DNA of 6,011 bases, from the NCBI GenBank assembly GCA_013813125.1, contig JACCSH010000294.1:1-6011 (forward strand). The letters run 5' to 3'. This document shows positions 1-4,337 of this stretch, in pieces. How positions within the stretch are numbered: position 1 is the first letter of the stretch; each line of letters opens with the position of its first letter. The notes below the pieces were generated by a model. The model was not told the origin of the DNA and made no database searches. It saw only the letters and a list, made by a program, of their open reading frames with translations. This stretch comes from Nocardioidaceae bacterium (GTDB taxonomy: Bacteria; Actinomycetota; Actinomycetes; Propionibacteriales; Nocardioidaceae). The position numbers and the translations under genes were made by a program.

Positions 1-397
1 CGCTGCGACAAGAACGGCTAGGGCTGGGCGTACGATTCGTCGAAACACAGCATCTCCCGATGTTGACCCCTGGATGCTGCACCAATCTGGTGATTTCAGT
101 TATTGAACACTCACGGAGTGTCACTAATACTACATGAAAACGGTCAAGGGTGGGCAGAACTGGCGAACCTGCCTCTTTTGCCGTCGAAGTTGGCCGAGGG
201 GCCCAACTGGGCGCGCTTAACGTCTCACGGACCCTGGCTACGGCGAGCATGCAGGGCAAGCCGCGGGACCACCAGATGGGCCGTCGGCCGCAAGCGATCC
301 TGACCGGTTCCTGGTCATGTTGTAGCCAGCATCCGGTCTTCGGGTCGGCGTCGCGATCAGACCCCTGAGTTGGAAAAAGACTTCTCTAGGTTCATCT
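1..397. other. Stretch without a convincing gene
   Basis: No reading frame here has both a credible ribosome binding site and protein-like composition. The first 21 bases are open in frame 1 and end in TAG (reading RCDKNG-stop), so they could be the last codons of a gene that begins outside the window; this cannot be tested from seven codons. A perfect 6-bp inverted repeat with a 3-base loop lies at 107-121 (ACACTC-ACG-GAGTGT). It overlaps a weak promoter-like pair, TTGAAC at 103-108 and TAATAC at 125-130. No gene clearly follows it. Confidence 0.5.
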
Positions 398-426
398 GAA
401 CGGTTTCGTCTTCGTCGCCGTATAGA
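398..426 (+). promoter_or_regulatory. Possible promoter of the small secreted protein gene
   Basis: A good -10 hexamer, TATAGA (421-426), lies 17 bases after a weak -35-like TGAACG (398-403). Initiation 6-8 bases downstream would give a leader of about 30 bases that ends in the ribosome binding site of the gene at 463. The -10 is convincing by inspection and the -35 is poor. The assignment rests on spacing and position only. Confidence 0.35.
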
Positions 427-452
427 AGGTGTCAGCGAAAACCCATTTTTCT

Positions 453-458
453 CGGAGG
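453..458 (+). promoter_or_regulatory. Ribosome binding site for the gene at 463
   Basis: CGGAGG is followed by four bases and then ATG at 463. It is the only strong Shine-Dalgarno match in the neighbourhood and fixes the start at this ATG. Confidence 0.7.
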
Positions 459-462
459 CATC

Positions 463-723
463 ATGTTCGTCACACTCGCAAAAACCGTTGCCGTTACGAC
501 TTTCGTGGGCGGTTCGGTGCTTCTCAGCGCCGGTGGCGCTTCTGCCGCTCACTGCGTCGCGCCAGAAGGCGACTCACCTGGATTCTCCTACTTCGGCAAC
601 GACCATAACCAAGAAGCCACCCACATCAACGAAGGTGCCAACAACGGCGTGCATTCACCTGGCGCGTCAGACTGCCGCGACGTAACCGGAAGCCCGTCAG
701 ACCGAGCGCCTGGCAAGGCATAG
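463..723 (+). CDS. Small secreted protein of unknown function
   Basis: The 86-residue product begins with a Sec signal peptide. Lys7 is followed by a hydrophobic segment (about residues 8-23) and a signal peptidase I site after AGGASA, so cleavage is expected between residues 28 and 29. The mature part of about 58 residues has two cysteines (31 and 71), which could form one disulfide. It is rich in Gly, Asn, His and Asp around residues 44-64 (YFGNDHNQE, HINEGANNG). Similar short exported proteins beginning AHC and carrying a GFSYFG-type motif are, as far as I recall, common in actinobacteria but have no assigned role. The frame is intact, with a ribosome binding site and a promoter-like sequence, so it is probably expressed. 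It stands alone: the transposase remnant downstream is unrelated. Histidine and acidic residues could bind metal, but nothing shows this. Confidence 0.72.
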   Translation: MFVTLAKTVAVTTFVGGSVLLSAGGASAAHCVAPEGDSPGFSYFGNDHNQEATHINEGANNGVHSPGASDCRDVTGSPSDRAPGKA

Positions 724-858
724 CACACAGCCTGGAGAGTGGGCTACCCAGGTGGTGGTCGCCATTCCGAGGTACCTACCGAACAGGTAAGCGGAGTGCA
801 TCGGGTTCGCTGACGAGTTCAGGGAACGTCACCCGCGGACGTTGTGGGCGCAAAATGA
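724..858. other. Junction between the secreted protein gene and the IS256 remnant
   Basis: These bases hold no supported gene. The left end of the transposase homology is blurred: bases from about 845 onward can be read as decayed transposase, but a TGA at 856-858 interrupts the frame. No terminal inverted repeat of an IS256-family element could be recognised, so the left part of the element appears deleted. Confidence 0.4.
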
Positions 859-1493
859 GCGCTCTTAGCTCGGGCCGCCGACCTGGTGCGTTCGTGCAAG
901 CGCCGTGGGATGCGGGCTCCGATGCTCGCGGTCGGCGACGGCGCGCTGGGGTTCTCGGAGGCGCTGCGTGAGGTGTTCCCCGAGACGAAGGAGCAGAGGT
1001 GTTGGTGGCACAAGATCGGCAACGTCCTGGCGGCCTTACCGAAGTCGGCGCAGCCGGGGGTGAAGAAGGCGCTGGCGGGAGATCTATAACGCCGAGGACC
1101 GCGAGCACGCGGAGAAGGCGGCCAAGGCGTTCGCGGACCCTACTCCGCGAAGTGGCCCAAGGCGGTCGCGAAGATCACCGAGGACCTCGACGCATTGTTG
1201 GCGTTCTACGACTACCCGGCCGAGCACTGGATCCACCTGCGCACGACGAATCCGATCGAGTCGACGTTCGCCACCGTGCGGCTGCGGCAGCGGGTGACCA
1301 AGGGGCCCGGCTCCAGGGCCACCGGACCGGCGTGGCGATGGCGTTCAAGCTGATCGAGTCCGCCCAGGCCCGCTGGCGTGCGGTGAACGCGCCGCACCTG
1401 GTCGCCCTGGTCCGCGCCGGCGCCACCTCCGAGAAGGACGTCCTCGTCGAACGACCCGACGAGCAAGCAGGAGGCGATCAGCAAGTCACATGA
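859..1493 (+). pseudogene. IS256-family transposase, C-terminal remnant with frame lesions
   Basis: Three successive frames together read as the C-terminal part of an IS256-family (mutator-type) DDE transposase, an enzyme that cuts and joins the ends of its own element. Frame one has APMLAVGDGALGF, containing the second catalytic Asp, and the family signature QRCWWHKIGNVL. One extra G in the run 1077-1079 shifts to a frame reading EIYNAEDREHAEKAAKAF. A base is missing near 1138-1141, after which the frame reads SAKWPKAVAKITEDLD and HWIHLRTTNPIESTFATVRL, containing the catalytic Glu. A 5-base tandem duplication (ACCGG twice, 1321-1330) shifts again into AMAFKLIESAQARWRAVNAP, which ends at TGA 1491-1493. 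The N-terminal half with the first catalytic Asp is absent. With at least three frame lesions and no left end, the gene is dead. Confidence 0.88.
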
Positions 1494-1629
1494 CGCCGAT
1501 CCCGGCCTTGACTGTTTCTCCCCGACTCTTGACCCGCTCCGCTACGCCCTACGATCGGCAGCCAGGGAGCGCGGGCCCTAGATGTAGCGGGAGCCAGGCG
1601 TCGAACGAGGATCATGACTGACCCGTCGA
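1494..1629. other. Intergenic, possible right end of the IS256 remnant
   Basis: No gene is visible between the transposase stop and the convergent lipoprotein gene. The right terminal repeat of the IS256 element should lie within the first few tens of bases (CCGGCCTTGACTGTTTC, 1502-1518, is a candidate). Without a left end the repeat cannot be confirmed. No terminator hairpin with a T tract was found. Confidence 0.3.
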
Positions 1630-2262
1630 TCAGCTGTCCGCGTTCTCACAAGGACCCGGGCCGACCGTTACTGCGGCGTGTCGCGGCGAGGACTCGTCAT
1701 CGACGTAAACGTCTAGCGGTATGCAGCCCGGGGAGCGGGTCATCACAAAGCCTGACCAGAAGGTGACGGGACCGCCCGCACTGCTGGTATTCGATTTCTT
1801 TTCGCCCCTCGGGCACGCCACGAATGTGATGGTGTGGGCGATGCGGCCGGGTCCATAGACGAGCCCTGCCGTCCTTCGAACCTCTTCGGGGATCTGCACA
1901 GTCACCGCGTGACCGAGCTTCACAAGGACCGGGTACTTCGATCCGCCGTGCGCCTGGACCGTGGCCGCAGGTGTCGTTACGTTTCCGCCCGCGAAGACCA
2001 AGGGCCCGACGACGAGGTTCCGGGGGTCGGTGAACGCCTGCCCGAATTGCCCCCAAGATTGCATAGAGCAGTCCCGGATCACGCGTCGCGAATGCTGGCC
2101 TAGCGGACCTGTCGATGTCGGTCCATCAGGACTGGACGCTGGGCTCGAACGGGCAGTTGACGGCGAGGTCGCCCGTTCGTCGCTTGCCTGGTCCGGCTCC
2201 GAGCCACCGGTACAACCTGCGAGGAGCATGACGAACGCGGTTACACAGAGTACGGATCGCAC
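1630..2262 (-). CDS. Lipoprotein of unknown function
   Basis: The 210-residue product has a short lipoprotein signal peptide, MRSVLCVTAFVMLLAGC. The lipobox LAGC puts the lipidated cysteine at residue 17, so the mature protein should be anchored to the outer face of the membrane. Residues 18-55 form a Ser/Thr/Pro/Asp-rich flexible linker. A globular domain follows (about 60-210) with four cysteines (65, 150, 180, 205) that could form two disulfides, and motifs such as GGSKYPVLVKLGHAVTVQIP, ITFVACPRG and VTFWSGFV. Lipoproteins with this pattern occur in actinobacteria, to my recollection without a known function. The GTG start is supported by GGAGAG five bases upstream (2268-2273 on the plus strand). 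The frame is intact. It is transcribed towards the IS256 remnant and away from the IS6 remnant, with no operon partner. Confidence 0.78.
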   Translation of the reverse strand: MRSVLCVTAFVMLLAGCTGGSEPDQASDERATSPSTARSSPASSPDGPTSTGPLGQHSRRVIRDCSMQSWGQFGQAFTDPRNLVVGPLVFAGGNVTTPAATVQAHGGSKYPVLVKLGHAVTVQIPEEVRRTAGLVYGPGRIAHTITFVACPRGEKKSNTSSAGGPVTFWSGFVMTRSPGCIPLDVYVDDESSPRHAAVTVGPGPCENADS

Positions 2263-2325
2263 AGTCGCTCTCCAAACAGGTATTACATCGAATCAGCGTA
2301 GTCGACTCGGGACACGATCGGGGGG

Positions 2326-2565
2326 TCAGAGCTTCAGGTCACCCGGGCAGTGCCGGCTCGTTCTGGCCGCCTCGATGAACTCAAGGGTGAACCGTTGGAC
2401 CCACCGGTGAACCGTGACATGGTCAACGTGCACGCCACGCTCGGCAAGCAGCTCCTCAACGTCACGGTAGGACAGGCCGTAACGCAGATACCACCGCACT
2501 GCGAGCGAGATCACCTCCCGAGGAAACCGGTAACCAGCGAACACCGAGGGAGAAGATGAGGTCAT
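2326..2565 (-). pseudogene. IS6-family transposase, N-terminal fragment (copy 1)
   Basis: The 79-codon fragment reads MTSSSPSVFAGYRFPREV, then ISLAVRWYLRYGLSYRDVEE, LLAERGVHVDHVTVHRW and VQRFTLEFIEAARTSRHCPG. This is the N-terminal DNA-binding region typical of actinobacterial IS6-family (IS26-like) transposases. Homology stops after CPGD, where an intact protein continues into the VDETYV motif with the first catalytic Asp. Here three unrelated codons (LKL) and a stop follow, so the whole catalytic DDE domain (roughly two thirds of the protein) is missing. The start at 2565 matches the conserved MT-SSPS beginning. A longer in-frame extension would run back through the terminal repeat to 2616 and is unlikely to be the native start. 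The fragment is related but not identical to the copy at 5025-5505. Confidence 0.87.
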
Positions 2566-2610
2566 GACGCCAGTCTCGTGCCCGACCCGATCGAGCAACG
2601 CAACAGCGCC
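2336..2610 (-). mobile_element. Truncated IS6-family element (copy 1)
   Basis: What survives is one terminal repeat (2586-2610) plus the 5' part of the transposase gene. The family is usually about 0.7-0.9 kb, so roughly two thirds is gone. The break is near 2336, where similarity to IS6 transposases stops. No second terminal repeat was found between 2263 and 2336. Confidence 0.75.
2586..2610 (-). repeat. Terminal inverted repeat of IS6 copy 1
   Basis: Read on the minus strand it begins GGCGCTGTTGCGTTG and ends GATCGGG. It matches the ends of the second IS6 element in this window and the GGCTCTGTTGC-type ends of the IS6 family. The opposite end of this copy is missing. The outer edge lies 66 bases from the antitoxin start. 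Confidence 0.8.
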
Positions 2611-2649
2611 CCCCATGACTGGTCATCCACATTCGTAGTGCAAGCGCGG

Positions 2650-2655
2650 TACACT
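2650..2655 (+). promoter_or_regulatory. Possible -10 element of the toxin-antitoxin operon
   Basis: TACACT lies 8 bases before the ribosome binding site and 21 bases before the antitoxin ATG, implying a very short leader. The -35 position (about 2627-2632) has no good match. The -10 overlaps an interrupted dyad (AGTG at 2637-2640 and CACT at 2652-2655), and TGAC-TG-GTCA sits at 2616-2625. Both are possible operator half-sites for an autoregulating ribbon-helix-helix antitoxin. This is inference from position. Confidence 0.3.
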
Positions 2656-2662
2656 GCTCTAC

Positions 2663-2667
2663 GGAGG
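2663..2667 (+). promoter_or_regulatory. Ribosome binding site that decides the antitoxin start
   Basis: GGAGG ends at 2667, the first base of an in-frame GTG. That GTG overlaps the site itself and cannot be used with it. The ATG at 2676 is 8 bases downstream, the normal spacing, and begins the ribbon-helix-helix sequence directly. Confidence 0.7.
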
Positions 2668-2675
2668 TGGTCACC

Positions 2676-3098
2676 ATGCCGGCATCGGTCTCTTACCGGC
2701 TCGACCCGCATCTCAAGGACCGGCTGGCCAAGCGCGCTCATGATGACGGCGTCAGCGAGACGAGTCTTGTGACCCGGCTGCTTGACGAAGGCCTCAAGAC
2801 GTCCGCACATCCCGGCATCGTCTACCGCCACGGCCCTGCCGGGCGTCGGGCGGCCGTGGCCGGCGGTCCGGACGTGTGGGAGATCGTGGTTGCGCTGCGG
2901 CACACACGCAAGCGCGGCGACGCGCGAGTCGGCGCGGCCGCGGAGCAGCTCGACGTCGCCGAACAGCTGGTGCGCACCGCAGTGTCGTTCGCCGCGGCCC
3001 ACCCCGACGAGGTCGAGGCGATGATCCGGCGCAATGAGGCGGCGGCGGAACGCGCCGAGCAGGCGGCCCGAGAGCGCGAGCGCTTCCTCGCGTCGTGA
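2676..3098 (+). CDS. Antitoxin of a PIN-like toxin-antitoxin pair (ribbon-helix-helix N-terminus)
   Basis: The 140-residue product starts with a strand and two helices typical of CopG/Arc-type ribbon-helix-helix DNA-binding proteins (about residues 3-41: SVSYRLDPHLKDRLAKRA, then SETSLVTRLLDEGL). A central part, PGIVYRHGPAGRRAAVAGGP followed by DVWEIVVALR, resembles the DUF433-like antitoxin region found beside DUF5615 toxins; its helical part (LDVAEQLVRTAVSFAAAHPD) would contact the partner. The last 30 residues (RRNEAAAERAEQAARERERF) are charged, Ala/Glu/Arg-rich and probably form a long helix or coiled coil. Its TGA overlaps the toxin GTG by four bases (GTGA), indicating translational coupling. 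By family analogy it should neutralise the toxin and repress its own operon. The frame is intact. The RHH call is strong and the DUF433-like label is moderate. Confidence 0.82.
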   Translation: MPASVSYRLDPHLKDRLAKRAHDDGVSETSLVTRLLDEGLKTSAHPGIVYRHGPAGRRAAVAGGPDVWEIVVALRHTRKRGDARVGAAAEQLDVAEQLVRTAVSFAAAHPDEVEAMIRRNEAAAERAEQAARERERFLAS

Positions 3099-3448
3099 GG
3101 TTCCTCATCGACGAGATGTTCAGCCCCGCGGTCGCCCGACACCTGACCGATGTTGGACACGACGCGCAACACGGCCGAGACCTCGGCCTCTCCGGCCGTA
3201 CCGACGACGAGGTGCTCGATCGCGCAACGGCCGAGGACCGGGTCGTCGTCACCGAGAACGCCGTCGACTTCGTAGCCCTGCTCGACGCCGCCGCGAGTGC
3301 TGGAGCGGTCACGGCCCCAGTGGTCCTGGCGCTGAAGCGCACGCTGCCGGCCGGCGCCGGTGCGATGGCGCACGAACTGGCCAAACGGTTGGCCCGGTGG
3401 GCGGACGACCATCCCGACCCGTACCGCCACGTGCATTGGCTTACCTGA
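3095..3448 (+). CDS. DUF5615-family PIN-like toxin
   Basis: The 117-residue product begins VRFLIDEMFSPAVARHLTDV, the typical start of DUF5615 (Mut7-C/PIN-like) proteins. It continues with GHDAQHGRDLGLSGRTDDEV, then LDRATAEDRVVVTENAVDF. Acidic residues expected to hold the metal ion in PIN-type nucleases are present: Asp6/Glu7, the Asp37-Asp38-Glu39 cluster, and Asp58 with Asn55. The protein would be a small cytoplasmic RNase-like toxin; nuclease activity is inferred from the fold, not shown. The end (LARWADDHPDPYRHVHWLT) matches the usual full length. The GTG start overlaps the antitoxin stop and no separate ribosome binding site is needed. The frame is uninterrupted and all core acids are present, so the toxin is probably functional. 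Confidence 0.84.
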   Translation: MRFLIDEMFSPAVARHLTDVGHDAQHGRDLGLSGRTDDEVLDRATAEDRVVVTENAVDFVALLDAAASAGAVTAPVVLALKRTLPAGAGAMAHELAKRLARWADDHPDPYRHVHWLT

Positions 3449-3525
3449 CTCATGGGTCGATCTGAACCGGATCCGTGTTCCAATGATTGCGCCGGTTGCT
3501 CGTCTTGAGAGCGCCCCCGACTTCA

Positions 3526-3565
3526 CAAGCTGACAGTGCGAGTTCGATTCTCGTCACCCGCTCCA
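3526..3565 (+). repeat. 3' end of a tRNA-Gly gene, attachment-site core (not a full tRNA)
   Basis: The bases form the 3' part of a tRNA: an anticodon-stem 3' strand GCTGA (3529-3533), a short variable loop, and a T arm with stem GCGAG (3538-3542) and CTCGT (3550-3554) around the canonical loop TTCGATT (3543-3549). The acceptor 3' strand CACCCGC (3555-3561), discriminator T3562 and encoded CCA (3563-3565) follow. The implied 5' acceptor strand GCGGGTG and the U discriminator are those of bacterial tRNA-Gly. No 5' half, D arm or pairing anticodon strand exists upstream (3449-3525), so no functional tRNA is made. Such 3' tRNA tails are the core sequences where tyrosine integrases recombine. The neighbouring excisionase pseudogene supports that reading. 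Confidence 0.78.
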
Positions 3566-3769
3566 ACGAAAACCCTTATGGAATAAGGAATTCCGGCCCC
3601 TACCGGTCCGCCCGCAAGATCTCCGGATTGGCCCACGTGGGCCGCCGCCCCTGTTGACCGTCCTATGGCCCACGTTTGGCCCCCGATTATCTTCTCGTGG
3701 ACGGCTAGACAGGGGATCGATGGGACTTGCCGGGCACTTCGTGCAGCGCGCCTTCCGAAGGATCGTCAC
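3554..3769 (-). pseudogene. Collapsed integrase remnant (tentative)
   Basis: A GTG at 3769 overlaps the excisionase-frame TGA in a GTGA arrangement, as expected for coupled xis-int genes. The 71-codon frame starts VTILRKARCTKCPASPIDPL, a basic start with a CxxC pair, and continues with REDNRGPNVGHRTVNRG. It runs to a stop inside the tRNA tail. Tyrosine integrases of actinobacterial elements are about 350-450 residues and lie between xis and the attachment site. Here only about 200 bases separate them, so the gene would have lost nearly everything, including the catalytic R-H-R-Y residues. I recognise no domain directly. The call rests on position, overlap and the general look of the ends, and the frame could be chance. 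Confidence 0.35.
3629..3681. repeat. Repeated TGGCCCACGT motif, possible integrase arm sites
   Basis: TGGCCCACGT occurs at 3629-3638 and again at 3666-3675, 37 bases apart. The first copy lies in a perfect 14-base palindrome, GGCCCACGTGGGCC (3630-3643). The second extends to GGCCCACGTTTGGCC (3667-3681). Short direct repeats about 60-110 bases from an attachment core, at the integrase side, are where arm-type binding sites of tyrosine integrases are expected. This is inference; only two copies are visible. Confidence 0.4.
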
Positions 3770-3977
3770 GCTCCTCGGCTCTCGGGGAGGGCGGTTGGGA
3801 TCGCCGGCGCGACACGTCCGGCGGCGACGAAGGGCGGCGTCGAGGTCCGCGGTGTAGATACGCACGTGCTTGGCGAGCTTGGCGAAGGCAATGCGGCGCT
3901 CCGCGATGAGGGCGGCGGACGAACCGCGGCTACGTCCCGAGACGTTCGGCCGCCTGATCGACGGTGAGCAAAGCCAT
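3766..3977 (-). pseudogene. Excisionase-type DNA-binding protein, pseudogene
   Basis: Reading from ATG 3977 gives MALLTVDQAAERLGT, the start of excisionase-like MerR-type winged-helix proteins (helix_turn_helix_17). Codon 16 is TAG (3930-3932), after which PRFVRR follows. An extra G in the run 3910-3912 shifts the frame to LIAERRIAFAKLAKHVRI and YTADLDA. An insertion of about four bases near 3831-3838 shifts again to FVAAGRVAPAIPTALPESRG, with a TGA at 3766-3768. With these three lesions repaired, the product would be about 68-70 residues, normal for the family. Such proteins bind attachment-site DNA and steer integrase towards excision. The strong AGGAGG (3986-3991) is still intact eight bases upstream. 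The gene is dead but recognisable. Confidence 0.82.
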
Positions 3978-3985
3978 CGCAAGAT

Positions 3986-3991
3986 CCTCCT
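3986..3991 (-). promoter_or_regulatory. Ribosome binding site of the excisionase pseudogene
   Basis: AGGAGG on the minus strand sits 8 bases before ATG 3977. It fixes the ancestral start and shows that the upstream part of the gene is not truncated. Confidence 0.65.
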
Positions 3992-4070
3992 GTCCCGACG
4001 ACGGGCATCTGGTGCGCGCGGCTGCCCGCGCCTGACCGTCAGGACTGGGGCAGCATGATTGAACACAATC

Positions 4071-4160
4071 CACCTCCGGAGGGCGTCAGAAGGATCCGGC
4101 GCGACAACACCTGATCCCTCGAAGGAATCTGATGGATCCCTTCTGGCACCTCCGGAGGTG
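4071..4160. repeat. Imperfect 27-bp inverted-repeat pair
   Basis: The arms are 4071-4097 and 4134-4160, separated by 36 bases. The outer 12 bases of each arm are identical when inverted (CACCTCCGGAGG), as are the inner GGATCC and a TTCTG block, with small indels between. The right arm also holds a perfect 14-base palindrome, CACCTCCGGAGGTG (4147-4160). The left arm keeps 10 bases of it (4073-4082). The whole unit is 90 bases. It could be a miniature inverted-repeat element, the ends of a lost insertion, a large RNA hairpin, or a pair of operators. No coding function is visible. Confidence 0.6.
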
Positions 4161-4337
4161 TTTGTGAAGAGGTCGACTCAACTCATATCAGCTGGGGATC
4201 GGACAGGCTGGGAGGGGCGGCACTGGGCTTCGAATGAACCCTTGTCAGGATGTGAGAGGGATAGACACAGGGCCATGGGAGGTCCATGCTGAGGATCGGT
4301 GGGCAACGAGGCCCGCCCCGCCAGATGGGCAAACACT

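Larger units (their letters stand above)
3978..4298. other. Stretch without an intact gene
   Basis: Apart from the excisionase ribosome binding site and the inverted-repeat pair at 4071-4160, nothing codes convincingly here. Composition is less GC-rich and less codon-like than in the flanking genes. A weak promoter-like TTGTCA (4242-4247) lies upstream of the secreted protein gene but lacks a well-spaced -10. Confidence 0.4.

Noticed and set aside
238..552. Minus-strand open frame of 104 codons
   Set aside because: It overlaps the promoter and signal peptide region of the secreted protein gene, has no ribosome binding site and resembles no protein.
776..1108. Minus-strand open frame across the IS256 remnant
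   Set aside because: It is the antisense of conserved transposase blocks such as LAVGDGALGF and has no features of its own.
1697..2410. Open frames overlapping the lipoprotein gene on both strands
   Set aside because: Composition is Arg/Pro-rich and start contexts are poor. The lipoprotein frame has a lipobox, linker and ribosome binding site.
2586..2616. Extended N-terminus of IS6 copy 1 from 2616
   Set aside because: The extension translates the terminal repeat itself; the conserved family start is at 2565.
3465..3497. AACCGG/CCGGTT inverted repeat after the toxin gene as a terminator
   Set aside because: The stem is only 6 bp with a loop over 20 bases and there is no T tract.
3449..3525. 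Possible decayed 5' half of tRNA-Gly
   Set aside because: No strand able to pair with CACCCGC or with the anticodon strand GCTGA could be found, and there is no D-arm pattern.
2794..3526. Long minus-strand open frames opposite the toxin-antitoxin genes
   Set aside because: They are mirror frames of GC-rich coding DNA: Arg/Pro/Ser-rich, without a ribosome binding site, and opposed by two genes with clear family motifs.
3574..3588. CCTTAT-GGA-ATAAGG hairpin just after the tRNA tail
   Set aside because: It is a perfect 6-bp stem but AT-rich and lacks a following T run, so it is not called a terminator. The adjacent GGAATTCC palindrome is probably chance.
4299..4337. Start of the secreted protein at GTG 4299
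   Set aside because: It would put 13 mostly polar and charged residues before a normal signal peptide; ATG 4338 gives a typical n-region. Not excluded.
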